The notes under the pieces are model-generated. The model did not search any database. It saw only the letters and a list, made by a program, of their open reading frames with translations, and was not told the DNA's origin. Both the position numbers and the translations under genes were made by a program. Below are positions 44,426-52,329 of a stretch of 64,000 nt of DNA, piece after piece (positions within the stretch are counted from its first letter, which is position 1; every line of letters begins with the position of its first letter). Source of the DNA: Flavobacterium lotistagni (lineage in GTDB: Bacteria > Bacteroidota > Bacteroidia > Flavobacteriales > Flavobacteriaceae); assembly GCF_011392125.1 (NCBI RefSeq), contig NZ_JAAJBU010000003.1, positions 1 to 64,000 on the forward strand. Reading direction: 5' to 3'.

Positions 44426-45891
44426 CAGAATTGAAAATAAATAAAACTACTCGCTTGATTTTTAATGTTCAAAATAATACAGAGCAAGGTGATAAAATAG
44501 AAGCTGTAACGCAGGGTTTTGGCCGTCCATTTTTCAGACGCCAGCAATGGTTTTTCCACTTGTTTTTGGTTGTTTTGCCAGCCTTCCACAACGAAAAGAA
44601 ACAAAATATAACACAGCAACGGCGCAATCCAATGTTCAAAAGTATGTTCCGAACGGATTTTGAAAAAACCTCCGTGGTGCACTATTGCTCCAATGTATTG
44701 AAAAGCTTCCGTCAAACTTTTGGCCCGAAAGAAAATCCAGGCGAAGGTAACCAGCGAAAAGGTGAATAGCATCTGGAAAACGACTGTCACACTAGCCAAT
44801 ATTCCACGATTATTCGCAGCCATCTCGGGCTTCTTCGAATCTTCGACAATCAATAAAGGCAACAAAAACAAAGCGTTGATGGCGCCCCAAAAAACAAAAG
44901 TCCAGTTTGCTCCATGCCAAAAGCCGCTGACCAAAAACACGATAAAGACGTTTCGGATTTTAAACAACTTCGAACCTCGGTTTCCGCCCAAAGGCCAATA
45001 AAGATATTCCCTGAACCAAGTGGTGAGCGAAATGTGCCAACGTTGCCAGAACTCAGCCATATTTTTCGAAAAATACGGATAATTAAAATTGCGCATCATG
45101 TCAAAACCTAGCAATCTGGCCAGTCCGATGGCAATGTCCGAATAACCGCTGAAATCGCCATAAATCTGAAACGAAAACAATACCGCGCCTAAAATCAAAG
45201 TGCCTGAAGAATAGTCTGGATAATGGCTAAAGATATCATTGACATACGGCGCACAATTATCTGCAATCACGATTTTCTTAAAAAATCCCCACAAAATAAG
45301 CCGCATTCCGCTAACAGCCTGTTGATAATCAAAATGTCTTTTTTTATAGAATTGTGGTAAAAAATGAGCGGCACGTTCAATAGGCCCAGCCACCAACTGT
45401 GGAAAGAAACTCACAAAGGCAAGAAAAGCTACCACGTCATTAGTCGGTTCTAACTGACGGCGATACACACTAATGCCATAGCTTAAACTTTGAAAAGTGT
45501 AAAAACTAATGCCCACCGGCAGAATTACCTTGAGGGTTTGAACGTCTAACTCTTGCCCAAAAAAACGAAAGGCTGCTATGAAGTTATCGGTAAAAAAATT
45601 GTAGTACTTGAAAAATCCCAACAAGCCTAAATTCAGCGCGATGCTAATGCCCAATAAAGCCTTTCTGCGTATCGGGTGATTTTCTTTTTTCAGTGCCAAA
45701 CCCACGCAAAAATCCACCATGGCGCTAAAGATGAGCAAAAACAAAAAACGCCAATCCCACCAGCCGTAGAAAACAAAGCCAGCGAGCACCAACAGGCCGT
45801 TTTGTAATTTCAGGTTCTTTGCGTTGAGCCACCAATACAATACAAAAACTGCCGGGAAAAATACCGCAAAATCAATCGAATTAAAAAGCAT
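44425..45891 (-). CDS. MBOAT-family O-acyltransferase (AlgI-like)
   Basis: This 488-residue membrane enzyme with about ten membrane segments shows family signatures: GISFYTFQSLSYGISVYRRQ, FWQRWHISLTTWFREYLYWP and the catalytic-histidine region SGFWHGANWTFVFWG. It is similar to AlgI of alginate acetylation and to other polysaccharide or peptidoglycan O-acyltransferases. The partner SGNH-like gene follows. No alginate synthesis genes are present in the window, so the target is another surface glycan. Confidence 0.92.
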   Translation of the reverse strand: MLFNSIDFAVFFPAVFVLYWWLNAKNLKLQNGLLVLAGFVFYGWWDWRFLFLLIFSAMVDFCVGLALKKENHPIRRKALLGISIALNLGLLGFFKYYNFFTDNFIAAFRFFGQELDVQTLKVILPVGISFYTFQSLSYGISVYRRQLEPTNDVVAFLAFVSFFPQLVAGPIERAAHFLPQFYKKRHFDYQQAVSGMRLILWGFFKKIVIADNCAPYVNDIFSHYPDYSSGTLILGAVLFSFQIYGDFSGYSDIAIGLARLLGFDMMRNFNYPYFSKNMAEFWQRWHISLTTWFREYLYWPLGGNRGSKLFKIRNVFIVFLVSGFWHGANWTFVFWGAINALFLLPLLIVEDSKKPEMAANNRGILASVTVVFQMLFTFSLVTFAWIFFRAKSLTEAFQYIGAIVHHGGFFKIRSEHTFEHWIAPLLCYILFLFVVEGWQNNQKQVEKPLLASEKWTAKTLRYSFYFITLLCIILNIKNQASSFIYFQF

Positions 45892-46015
45892 CTTGGAATA
45901 TATCGGTTCGAAAACCTCGTCTGGGCTAAGTTATAAAATTCCCTTAATTGGCCGTGGTTGCGGTTCAAAATTTTGCCAAAAAGCACTTTGTATCCTTACT
46001 GAAATTTAGAAAATT

Positions 46016-46115
46016 AGGGCATGCCCCTGCGGGTCGGGCTATCCGCTGTATCTTTTCTTCCATTGCATTCCAGAAAAGGATGCCGCTACTATCCCTCATG
46101 CAACCCCGGATTTCA
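46016..46115 (-). repeat. intergenic hairpin repeat, copy 1
   Basis: A hairpin with ATCTTTTCT/AGAAAAGGAT arms (one bulge) is flanked by CGCT-containing segments (GCTATCCGCTGTATC and GATGCCGCTACTATC). The same layout is found at 51096-51180. The minus strand appears to be the canonical orientation. I recall similar intergenic elements in many Flavobacterium genomes; the function is unknown. It lies directly upstream of the dehydrogenase-VOC gene. Confidence 0.6.
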
Positions 46116-46158
46116 ATTCAAATTTGTACTTTTGAAACGCACTCAACTTCCATTCGCT

Positions 46159-47535
46159 ATGCCAACTACGAGCCAACAACTGCCAACCAGCAACGCCAAA
46201 ATTCTCCACCTGGACCGCAACCATCCGTTGCTGGAAACGCAATTGGCGCAAGCTGGTTTTATCAACGACACCGATTTCACTTCATCCAAAGAAACAATCG
46301 AACAGAAAATCCACCAATACGACGGCATTGTCATCCGCAGCCGGTTTAAAATCGATCGTACTTTTCTCGATGCTGCTTCGAATTTAAAATTCATTGCCCG
46401 AGTCGGTGCCGGCCTGGAAAGTATCGATTGCGACTATGCCGCGAGCAAAAACATCAAGCTAATTGCTGCGCCTGAAGGCAATCGCAATGCGGTCGGCGAA
46501 CATACTTTAGCGTTGTTGTTGTCGCTGTTCAATAAAATCAATCTGGCAGACCGCGATATCAAATCCGGGCATTGGAACCGCGAAGCCAATCGCGGGCACG
46601 AACTCGATGGCAAAACAGTTGGTATCATTGGTTACGGCAATATGGGAAAATCGTTTGCCAAGAAACTGCGCGGATTCGAAGTTGAGGTCTTGTGCTATGA
46701 TATTCTGGAAAACCTCGGCGATGCCAATGCCAGACAAGTTTCGCTAGCAGAATTACAACAAAAAGCAGACGTGCTCAGCCTTCACATTCCTTGGACACCG
46801 CAGACTAATGGTATGGTCAACAGTGATTTTGTCAATGGCTTTTCAAAACCATTTTGGCTGCTGAATACTTCACGCGGTAAAAATGTCGTGACCGCAGATT
46901 TGGTTTCGGCGCTAGAGTCGGGAAAAATTTTAGGCGCTGGTTTAGACGTCAATGAATATGAAAACCTATCTTTTGAAACGTTGTCTGACACCTATTTGCC
47001 CGAACCGTATCAGTATTTATTGCAATCCGATATGGTCATCTTAACGCCACACATTGCTGGCTGGACTTTTGAAAGTCATGAGCGTCTGGCGCAAGTGATT
47101 GTCGATAAAATCAAAGCGTTGTATTTTGGATCGCCAAAATCTGAAGCAGCCATCAAGAAAGTTACCGGAATTGGCGGTGTTTTTTTCAAAGCCGAAGATC
47201 CAAAAGCATTGGTAGCTTGGTACGGGAAACATCTTGGGCTTAAAACCGATGCTTATGGTTCAACCTTTTGGTGGAAAGATACCAATGGGAACGATTGTTC
47301 CACCCAATGGTCGCCGTTCAAAGAAGACACGACTTATTTTGAGCCGAGCCAGAAACCCTTCATGCAGAACTTCCGCGTGGATGATTTAGATTCGCTCCTC
47401 GAGAATTTAAAAACAGAAGGTGTGGAAATCATCGGCGAAACCCAAACCTACCAATACGGCAAGTTTGGCTGGATTCTCGATCCGGAAGGCAATAAAATTG
47501 AACTTTGGGAGCCTATCGACAAGGCATTTCAATAA
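46159..47535 (+). CDS. D-2-hydroxyacid dehydrogenase fused to a C-terminal VOC/glyoxalase domain
   Basis: The ATG at 46159 gives 458 residues; the ORF extends to 46021 but that part runs through the intergenic hairpin repeat and is rejected. Residues 1-330 are a D-3-phosphoglycerate dehydrogenase-like enzyme: NAD motif IGYGNMGKS, catalytic Arg in NTSRGKNVV, Glu in DVNEYE and His in TPHIAGW. Residues about 335-455 form a VOC domain (GVFFKAEDPKALVAWYGKHL to FGWILDPEGNKIELWEP). The two are in one uninterrupted frame. It may be a bifunctional serine-pathway or detoxification enzyme. The serC gene often paired with serA is not seen here. Confidence 0.88.
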   Translation: MPTTSQQLPTSNAKILHLDRNHPLLETQLAQAGFINDTDFTSSKETIEQKIHQYDGIVIRSRFKIDRTFLDAASNLKFIARVGAGLESIDCDYAASKNIKLIAAPEGNRNAVGEHTLALLLSLFNKINLADRDIKSGHWNREANRGHELDGKTVGIIGYGNMGKSFAKKLRGFEVEVLCYDILENLGDANARQVSLAELQQKADVLSLHIPWTPQTNGMVNSDFVNGFSKPFWLLNTSRGKNVVTADLVSALESGKILGAGLDVNEYENLSFETLSDTYLPEPYQYLLQSDMVILTPHIAGWTFESHERLAQVIVDKIKALYFGSPKSEAAIKKVTGIGGVFFKAEDPKALVAWYGKHLGLKTDAYGSTFWWKDTNGNDCSTQWSPFKEDTTYFEPSQKPFMQNFRVDDLDSLLENLKTEGVEIIGETQTYQYGKFGWILDPEGNKIELWEPIDKAFQ

Positions 47536-47575
47536 TTTTTCTATTTTTATAAAATCAACCACAAAACAAACTAAC

Positions 47576-47959
47576 ATGGAAAACACACCGATTGAAACTT
47601 GGAATACACCCCAAACCCCAATTCCTGTTTTTAAAAACGACCCGATTTTAGTACTTATTTTTTCCTTATTAACCTGCGGATTGTATCTGATTTACTGGAA
47701 TATAAAAATTGCTGAAGTGTTTAATGCCGTGGCAGAAAGAGAAATCATTTCCCAACCCATAGCTATTTTTGCCGGTTGCTGTATGCCAGTCAATATTTAT
47801 TTCTATTATCTCGCCGGAAAAGAAGCATTGCCGAAAGTATACCAAAGAACTGGAGAACTTCAGAAGGATCAATCAACTTTATTAATCATATTGGGTTTGT
47901 TTTTTCCAATGGCAGCCGCAATGATTGTTCAGAGTGACATCAACAGATTGTACAAATAA
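47576..47959 (+). CDS. DUF4234-like small membrane protein
   Basis: The ATG at 47576 gives 127 residues (MENTPIETWNTPQTPIPVF). It has two or three membrane segments: LVLIFSLLTCGLYLIYW, the IFAGCCMPVNIYFYYLAG region and LLIILGLFFPMAAAMIV. The first, with its T-C-G-L-Y-x-x-Y-W pattern, is the DUF4234 signature. The function is unknown. The next gene overlaps its end by 35 bases. Confidence 0.75.
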   Translation: MENTPIETWNTPQTPIPVFKNDPILVLIFSLLTCGLYLIYWNIKIAEVFNAVAEREIISQPIAIFAGCCMPVNIYFYYLAGKEALPKVYQRTGELQKDQSTLLIILGLFFPMAAAMIVQSDINRLYK

Positions 47960-48395
47960 AATAAAATCAAAACGTAAAATTTACGGAATTGTCGGTGCTC
48001 TCATTACACTGATGATTCCGTTTTTTATTATGTTGCACAATGACGGACATCTGGAAACAGAACAGTCATTCTGCCCTTTTAAGATGTTGACCGGTTTTCC
48101 ATGCCCAGGCTGTGGCATTACTAAGTCGCTGGTTTATTTCTATGAAGGCAATCTTTACAAAAGTCTTTACTATCATATTTTAGGACCTTTCGTGGTGGTG
48201 TTTTGCGTGCTGACGATTGTAGTTTTGTCGATTGAATTGAAAACGGGGAAAACATACTTCAACACCGTTTTATTCAATAAAAAACTGGCTTACCGAATGG
48301 CCATTTTCTTGGCAGCGTATCATCTGATTCGCTTGGTTTATTTCATCAAACAAAATTCTTGGGATTCCATATTGGTGCAAACCATCTGGAGATAA
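47925..48395 (+). CDS. DUF2752 family membrane protein
   Basis: This 156-residue protein carries the DUF2752 signature (CPFKMLTGFPCPGCGITKS) with paired cysteines, and three membrane segments. The function is unknown. The ATG at 47925 lies inside the preceding gene; the first eight or so codons may not be translated, but no other ATG appears before the first membrane helix. It is convergent with the acyltransferase gene, whose stop starts at the very next base. Confidence 0.8.
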   Translation: MFRVTSTDCTNKIKSKRKIYGIVGALITLMIPFFIMLHNDGHLETEQSFCPFKMLTGFPCPGCGITKSLVYFYEGNLYKSLYYHILGPFVVVFCVLTIVVLSIELKTGKTYFNTVLFNKKLAYRMAIFLAAYHLIRLVYFIKQNSWDSILVQTIWR

Positions 48396-50207
48396 CTATT
48401 CACCTTTCTCAGCAATTTTTCGTTCGAGTTCTGCCTGAAATTCTTCCATCACGGGTTTCACTGTACTTTCGGGCAAGTCAGCGATGCGGATGTACATCAA
48501 TCCGTCAATGGCATTATTGAATAAAGGGTCGACATTGAAAGCCACCACGCGCGCATTTTGCTTGATGTATTTTTTAATCAACACCGGAAGTCGTAAAGTA
48601 CCGGGTTCAATTTCGTCGATAATTTTGTCGAACTTCACCAAATCGGCTTCGGCTTCATCGAATATGAAATCTTTGTCGGCATCTTTGAGTTTTACCCTGA
48701 ATTCCTTCTTCGGATGAATGTATTGCGCCACATAAGGATCATAGTAATGCGACTTCATGAACTCAATCATCAACGATTTAGAAAAATCTGTAAACTGGTT
48801 GCTAATGCTTACGCCACCAATCAAAAACTTGTGCTCCGGATAACGCAAAGTGGTGTGCACAATGCCTTTCCAAAGCAAGAATAGCGGCATGGGTTTGAGT
48901 TGGTATTCTTTCGAGATGAACGCTCGGCCCATTTCAATGGATTTGCTCATCATGTCGAACAGTTCGGAATCAAACCGGAAAAGTTCCTGCAAATAAAAAC
49001 CGTCGATACCATATTTCGGGAAAATCTCAGAGCCCAAGCCCATGCGGTAAGCGCCCGCGATTTGTTTGGCCTCGTCGTCCCAAAGAAACATGTGGTGATA
49101 ATATTGGTCGTATTTGTCCAAATCCAGCGAATTGTTCGTGCCTTCGCCAATTTCGCGGAAAGTCACCTCACGCAACCGCCCGATTTCGTGCAAAATGTTT
49201 GGTATTTTCTCGGCTTCGGTAAAATAAACCTCGTAGTTCTTGCTCACGGTCATGCGAGAATCGGTGAGGCGAAGTTTCTCTATCTCAGCGATCATTGCAT
49301 CTCGGCTGGCTGGCGTGGCAATCTGTTTCGGGCTTTTAGGTAGTTTGAGTTGCAGTTGGTTCAAATCCGATAAAAAGTTGTTGTCTTTATCGAATGAATT
49401 CGCAAGCATGTAGGTTTTCTTCCTCAAGAATTCCGAATATTCCTCAATAGTCTCATACTCGTTTTGCTCGGCCACCGGAATCGGTTTTCCGATACGCACC
49501 TTGATGATGCGGTCTTTCTGGGTCAGCAATTCCGAAGGCAATTTAGCAGTTCGCAGGGTTGGGTTGAGTTTCGAGAGCAAATAAAACAAGCGGCTGTTTT
49601 TGGCGTGGAAATAAATCGGCACCACCGGAACTTGCGCTTTTCGGATGACTTTGATGGCGCCTTCTTCCCACGGCCTGTCAACCATGAGCTTGTCGTCTTT
49701 GAAAGTAGAGACTTCACCGGCCGGAAACATGCCCAGCGGTTTGCCGTCGCTCAAATGGCGCAGGGTTTCCTTAATCCCGACCACGCTCGATTTGGCGTCT
49801 TTGTGGTTCTCGAACGGGTTTACCGGCATGATATACGGTTTCATCGGGTCGATGCGGTGCAAAAGGAAATTGGCGATAATCTTGAAATTGGGTTCGCGCT
49901 CTAGCATTAGTTTCAAAAGCAGAATTCCGTCAATACCGCCCAGTGGATGGTTCGAAACGGTAATATAGGCGCCTTCTTTAGGCAAACGTTTTAAGTCTTC
50001 TTCCGGGATTTCGAAATTGATCTGGAACTCATCGAGAATGGCGTTTAAAAACTCCAATTCTGAAAGGTGTTTGTTGCGGTCGTAGATTTTGTTCAGGGTC
50101 GAAATTTTCAGCACCTTCATCAACAGCCAGCCCGAAAAAGTTCCCAATACTCCGTATTTGTCAGCGTTGATTGCTTTTGCAACTTCTTTAGCAGTAACTA
50201 AACCCAT
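48396..50207 (-). CDS. PlsC-like acyltransferase fused to a GNAT-type N-acyltransferase (OlsF-like)
   Basis: The protein has about 603 residues from the ATG at 50207; an earlier ATG at 50246 is possible but sits on a TATCTTTG -7-like box (50235-50242), which favours the inner start. The N-terminal half is a PlsC/OlsA-like acyltransferase with NHPLGGIDG and FPAGEVS. The C-terminal half (from about residue 300) resembles the OlsB-type GNAT domain that makes acyl-oxyacyl amino acid lipids (EVTFREIGEGTNNSLDLDKYD, GAYRMGLGSEI). The order matches OlsF, which makes ornithine lipids with the C-terminal domain acting first. Ornithine or glycine lipid synthesis is inferred. Confidence 0.82.
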   Translation of the reverse strand: MGLVTAKEVAKAINADKYGVLGTFSGWLLMKVLKISTLNKIYDRNKHLSELEFLNAILDEFQINFEIPEEDLKRLPKEGAYITVSNHPLGGIDGILLLKLMLEREPNFKIIANFLLHRIDPMKPYIMPVNPFENHKDAKSSVVGIKETLRHLSDGKPLGMFPAGEVSTFKDDKLMVDRPWEEGAIKVIRKAQVPVVPIYFHAKNSRLFYLLSKLNPTLRTAKLPSELLTQKDRIIKVRIGKPIPVAEQNEYETIEEYSEFLRKKTYMLANSFDKDNNFLSDLNQLQLKLPKSPKQIATPASRDAMIAEIEKLRLTDSRMTVSKNYEVYFTEAEKIPNILHEIGRLREVTFREIGEGTNNSLDLDKYDQYYHHMFLWDDEAKQIAGAYRMGLGSEIFPKYGIDGFYLQELFRFDSELFDMMSKSIEMGRAFISKEYQLKPMPLFLLWKGIVHTTLRYPEHKFLIGGVSISNQFTDFSKSLMIEFMKSHYYDPYVAQYIHPKKEFRVKLKDADKDFIFDEAEADLVKFDKIIDEIEPGTLRLPVLIKKYIKQNARVVAFNVDPLFNNAIDGLMYIRIADLPESTVKPVMEEFQAELERKIAEKGE

Positions 50208-50270
50208 TGAATTTGTTTGTTTTTTGAGCCCGAACAAAGATAGCAAAATTCTGTAGTTGTTTGTTTTTTC

Positions 50271-50303
50271 TTGATTTTACTTTCGGCTTTTTTATTACTT
50301 TTG
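50271..50303 (+). promoter_or_regulatory. Bacteroidota-type promoter of xth
   Basis: TTG at 50271-50273 is followed after 22 bases by TACTTTTG at 50296-50303. This matches the group consensus TTG-N17-23-TAnnTTTG. It would start transcription about 15 bases before the ATG at 50326. Confidence 0.55.
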
Positions 50304-50325
50304 AACGTCACTTTCAAACGCCCAC

Positions 50326-51087
50326 ATGAATATTATTTCCTATAATGTTAACGGCATTCGCGCTGCAATTTCTAAAGGTTTTATCTCGTGGTTACAGGCT
50401 GCCAATCCCGATGTGATTTGCCTTCAAGAGATTAAGGCCACGCCCGAACAAATTCCACTGCTCGATTTTGAGCTCGCGGGTTATCCTTATCACTATTGGT
50501 TTCCCGCCGAGAAAAAAGGATACAGCGGCGTAGCGATCTTGAGCAAGGTCAAACCCAAGCATGTTGAGTTCGGCACCGGCATTGCCCACATGGATTTTGA
50601 AGGCAGAAACTTGCGGGTGGATTTCGATGATTTTTCTGTGATGAGTCTCTACTTGCCTTCAGGAACCAACATTGAAAGGCTCGACCACAAATTCATGTAC
50701 ATGGACGATTTTCAAAAGTACATCAACGCGCTGCGCCAAACGATTCCCAATCTCGTGATTTGCGGCGATTACAATATTTGCCACGAAGCCATAGACATTC
50801 ACGATCCGATTCGCAACAGAACTGTTTCTGGCTTTTTGCCCGAAGAACGCCTTTGGCTCGACGGATTTATGAAAACCGGTTTTATCGATAGTTTCCGTCA
50901 CCTCAATAAAGAACCGCACCATTACACTTGGTGGAGTTACCGGGCCGGTGCGCGCGGCAATAACAAAGGTTGGCGTATCGATTATTGCTTGGTCAGCGAA
51001 ACACTGAAAGATCGTATTAAACGTGCAGTGATTTTGCCCGAAGCCAAGCATTCCGATCATTGCCCGACAATGGTTGAGATTATTTAG
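50326..51087 (+). CDS. xth: exodeoxyribonuclease III
   Basis: This 253-residue protein belongs to the exonuclease-endonuclease-phosphatase superfamily. Signatures: N7 in ISYNVNGIRAA, E34 in CLQEIKA, CGDYNICH (equivalent to the GDxN motif), RIDYCLVS and the terminal SDHCP catalytic histidine. It cuts at abasic sites and digests 3' ends in base-excision repair. It has its own consensus promoter and is followed by an intergenic hairpin repeat. Confidence 0.95.
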   Translation: MNIISYNVNGIRAAISKGFISWLQAANPDVICLQEIKATPEQIPLLDFELAGYPYHYWFPAEKKGYSGVAILSKVKPKHVEFGTGIAHMDFEGRNLRVDFDDFSVMSLYLPSGTNIERLDHKFMYMDDFQKYINALRQTIPNLVICGDYNICHEAIDIHDPIRNRTVSGFLPEERLWLDGFMKTGFIDSFRHLNKEPHHYTWWSYRAGARGNNKGWRIDYCLVSETLKDRIKRAVILPEAKHSDHCPTMVEII

Positions 51088-51095
51088 GAGCCGGG

Positions 51096-51180
51096 AACCT
51101 GCTTTACGCTACTATCTTTCGCGCCGAATAACGGCGCAAAAGGATAACCGCTTCAATCAGGGCTAGGGCATGACGGTGCC
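51096..51180 (-). repeat. intergenic hairpin repeat, copy 2
   Basis: This is a second copy of the element seen at 46016-46115. It has a perfect CGCCG/CGGCG core (CGCGCCG aata ACGGCGC) extended by ATCTTT and AAAAGGAT arms, and flanks TACGCTACT and AACCGCTTCAATCAGGGC. It lies between xth and the OmpA-like gene. The arms and flanks match copy 1, while the loop and inner stem differ. Confidence 0.6.
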
Positions 51181-51204
51181 AATAAAAACAAAACAAACGA
51201 AATG

Positions 51205-52164
51205 ATGAAATACACCTTAACGCTTTTAATTGCTGTCTTACTGCTGACCTCTTCCTGCGTGACCAAAAAAGTATATCAGGATTTAGAGAACAAATACGCC
51301 GATTTGAAAAAAGAAAACCGCCGTATTCAAGACGAAACCGACGATTGCATCAAATCTAAGGCAGATTTGCAAATGGCCTACGATGCTATCAAAGAAGAAC
51401 TGGCTAAAACCCATCAAGAAGCAGACAAAAATCTCGCAGACTATATGGCCGCCAGCAACAATCTCAAGGCTTTGCAGTCGTCCTATGCCGCACTCGAGAA
51501 AAACAGTAACGATGCACTGGAGACCAACATGGGCAAGAACCGTGAATTGCTCAAACAACTCGGCGAAAAAGAAAAAGCCTTGGCTGCAGAACAAAGCAGG
51601 CTTGATAAAGCCAAAGCCGATTTGCAAGCGTCTTCGCAAAGACTGGCCGAACTAGAAAATCTTATGGCCGCCAAAGATGCCAGTATGCGCAAACTCAAGG
51701 AAACCCTTTCTAGTGCGCTGAACAGCTTCGAAGGCAAAGGGCTCACTGTTCAGCAAAAAAACGGCAAAGTCTATGTTTCTATGGAAAACAAATTGCTTTT
51801 CAGTTCTGGAAGCTGGGCCGTGGGCGCTGAAGGCCGAAAGGCGGTTGTAGAAGTCGGCAAAGTGCTCGCGGCAAATCCTGACATTTCCGTACTCATTGAA
51901 GGCCACACCGACGATGATGCCTACGGAGGTTCCGGTCCGATTGCCGACAACTGGGATTTATCTACAAAAAGAGCTACTGCCATCGTAGGTATTTTGAGTG
52001 AGAACCGAGACATTAACCGTCAAAACCTCACGGCAGCCGGAAGAAGCGAATATGCGCCAATAGCTACTAATTCTACTGCTGAGGGTAAGGCCAAAAATCG
52101 CCGCATCGAAATCATCCTCACGCCTAAGCTTGACGAAATCTCAAAAATGCTCAACCAGCTGTAG
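51205..52164 (+). CDS. OmpA-family peptidoglycan-binding lipoprotein
   Basis: The start is the second of two adjacent ATGs. The signal peptide ends in a lipobox (LLTSSC), followed by a coiled coil (about 20-170) with heptad-like Lys/Glu/Leu/Ala content. A C-terminal OmpA domain follows (LLFSSGSWAVGAEGRKAV, then VLIEGHTDDDAYG and DLSTKRATAIVGIL). Such proteins link the outer membrane to peptidoglycan. A bidirectional terminator follows at 52240-52274. Confidence 0.92.
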   Translation: MKYTLTLLIAVLLLTSSCVTKKVYQDLENKYADLKKENRRIQDETDDCIKSKADLQMAYDAIKEELAKTHQEADKNLADYMAASNNLKALQSSYAALEKNSNDALETNMGKNRELLKQLGEKEKALAAEQSRLDKAKADLQASSQRLAELENLMAAKDASMRKLKETLSSALNSFEGKGLTVQQKNGKVYVSMENKLLFSSGSWAVGAEGRKAVVEVGKVLAANPDISVLIEGHTDDDAYGGSGPIADNWDLSTKRATAIVGILSENRDINRQNLTAAGRSEYAPIATNSTAEGKAKNRRIEIILTPKLDEISKMLNQL

Positions 52165-52239
52165 TAGAGAATAGACCGCTGTGCTACAAGAGCCAAGATG
52201 CTCAACAAAAGAAAGTTTGGACTCAATTTATAGTTCGCA

Positions 52240-52274
52240 AAAAAGCCGCAAAGAAAATTTCCTTGCGGCTTTTT
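52240..52274. terminator. bidirectional rho-independent terminator
   Basis: A perfect 12-bp stem (52240-52251 with 52263-52274) with an 11-base loop and flanking A and T tracts lies between the convergent OmpA and PQQ dehydrogenase genes. Confidence 0.85.
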
Positions 52275-52329
52275 ATTGTTATGGCTCTCTGCAATCTTGA
52301 CTCTTGCAGCCTAGCGGTATTGTCATTTA

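Noticed and set aside
46021..46158. Upstream start of the dehydrogenase-VOC gene
   Set aside because: The extension is translated from the intergenic hairpin repeat; the ATG at 46159 fits the enzyme's N terminus.
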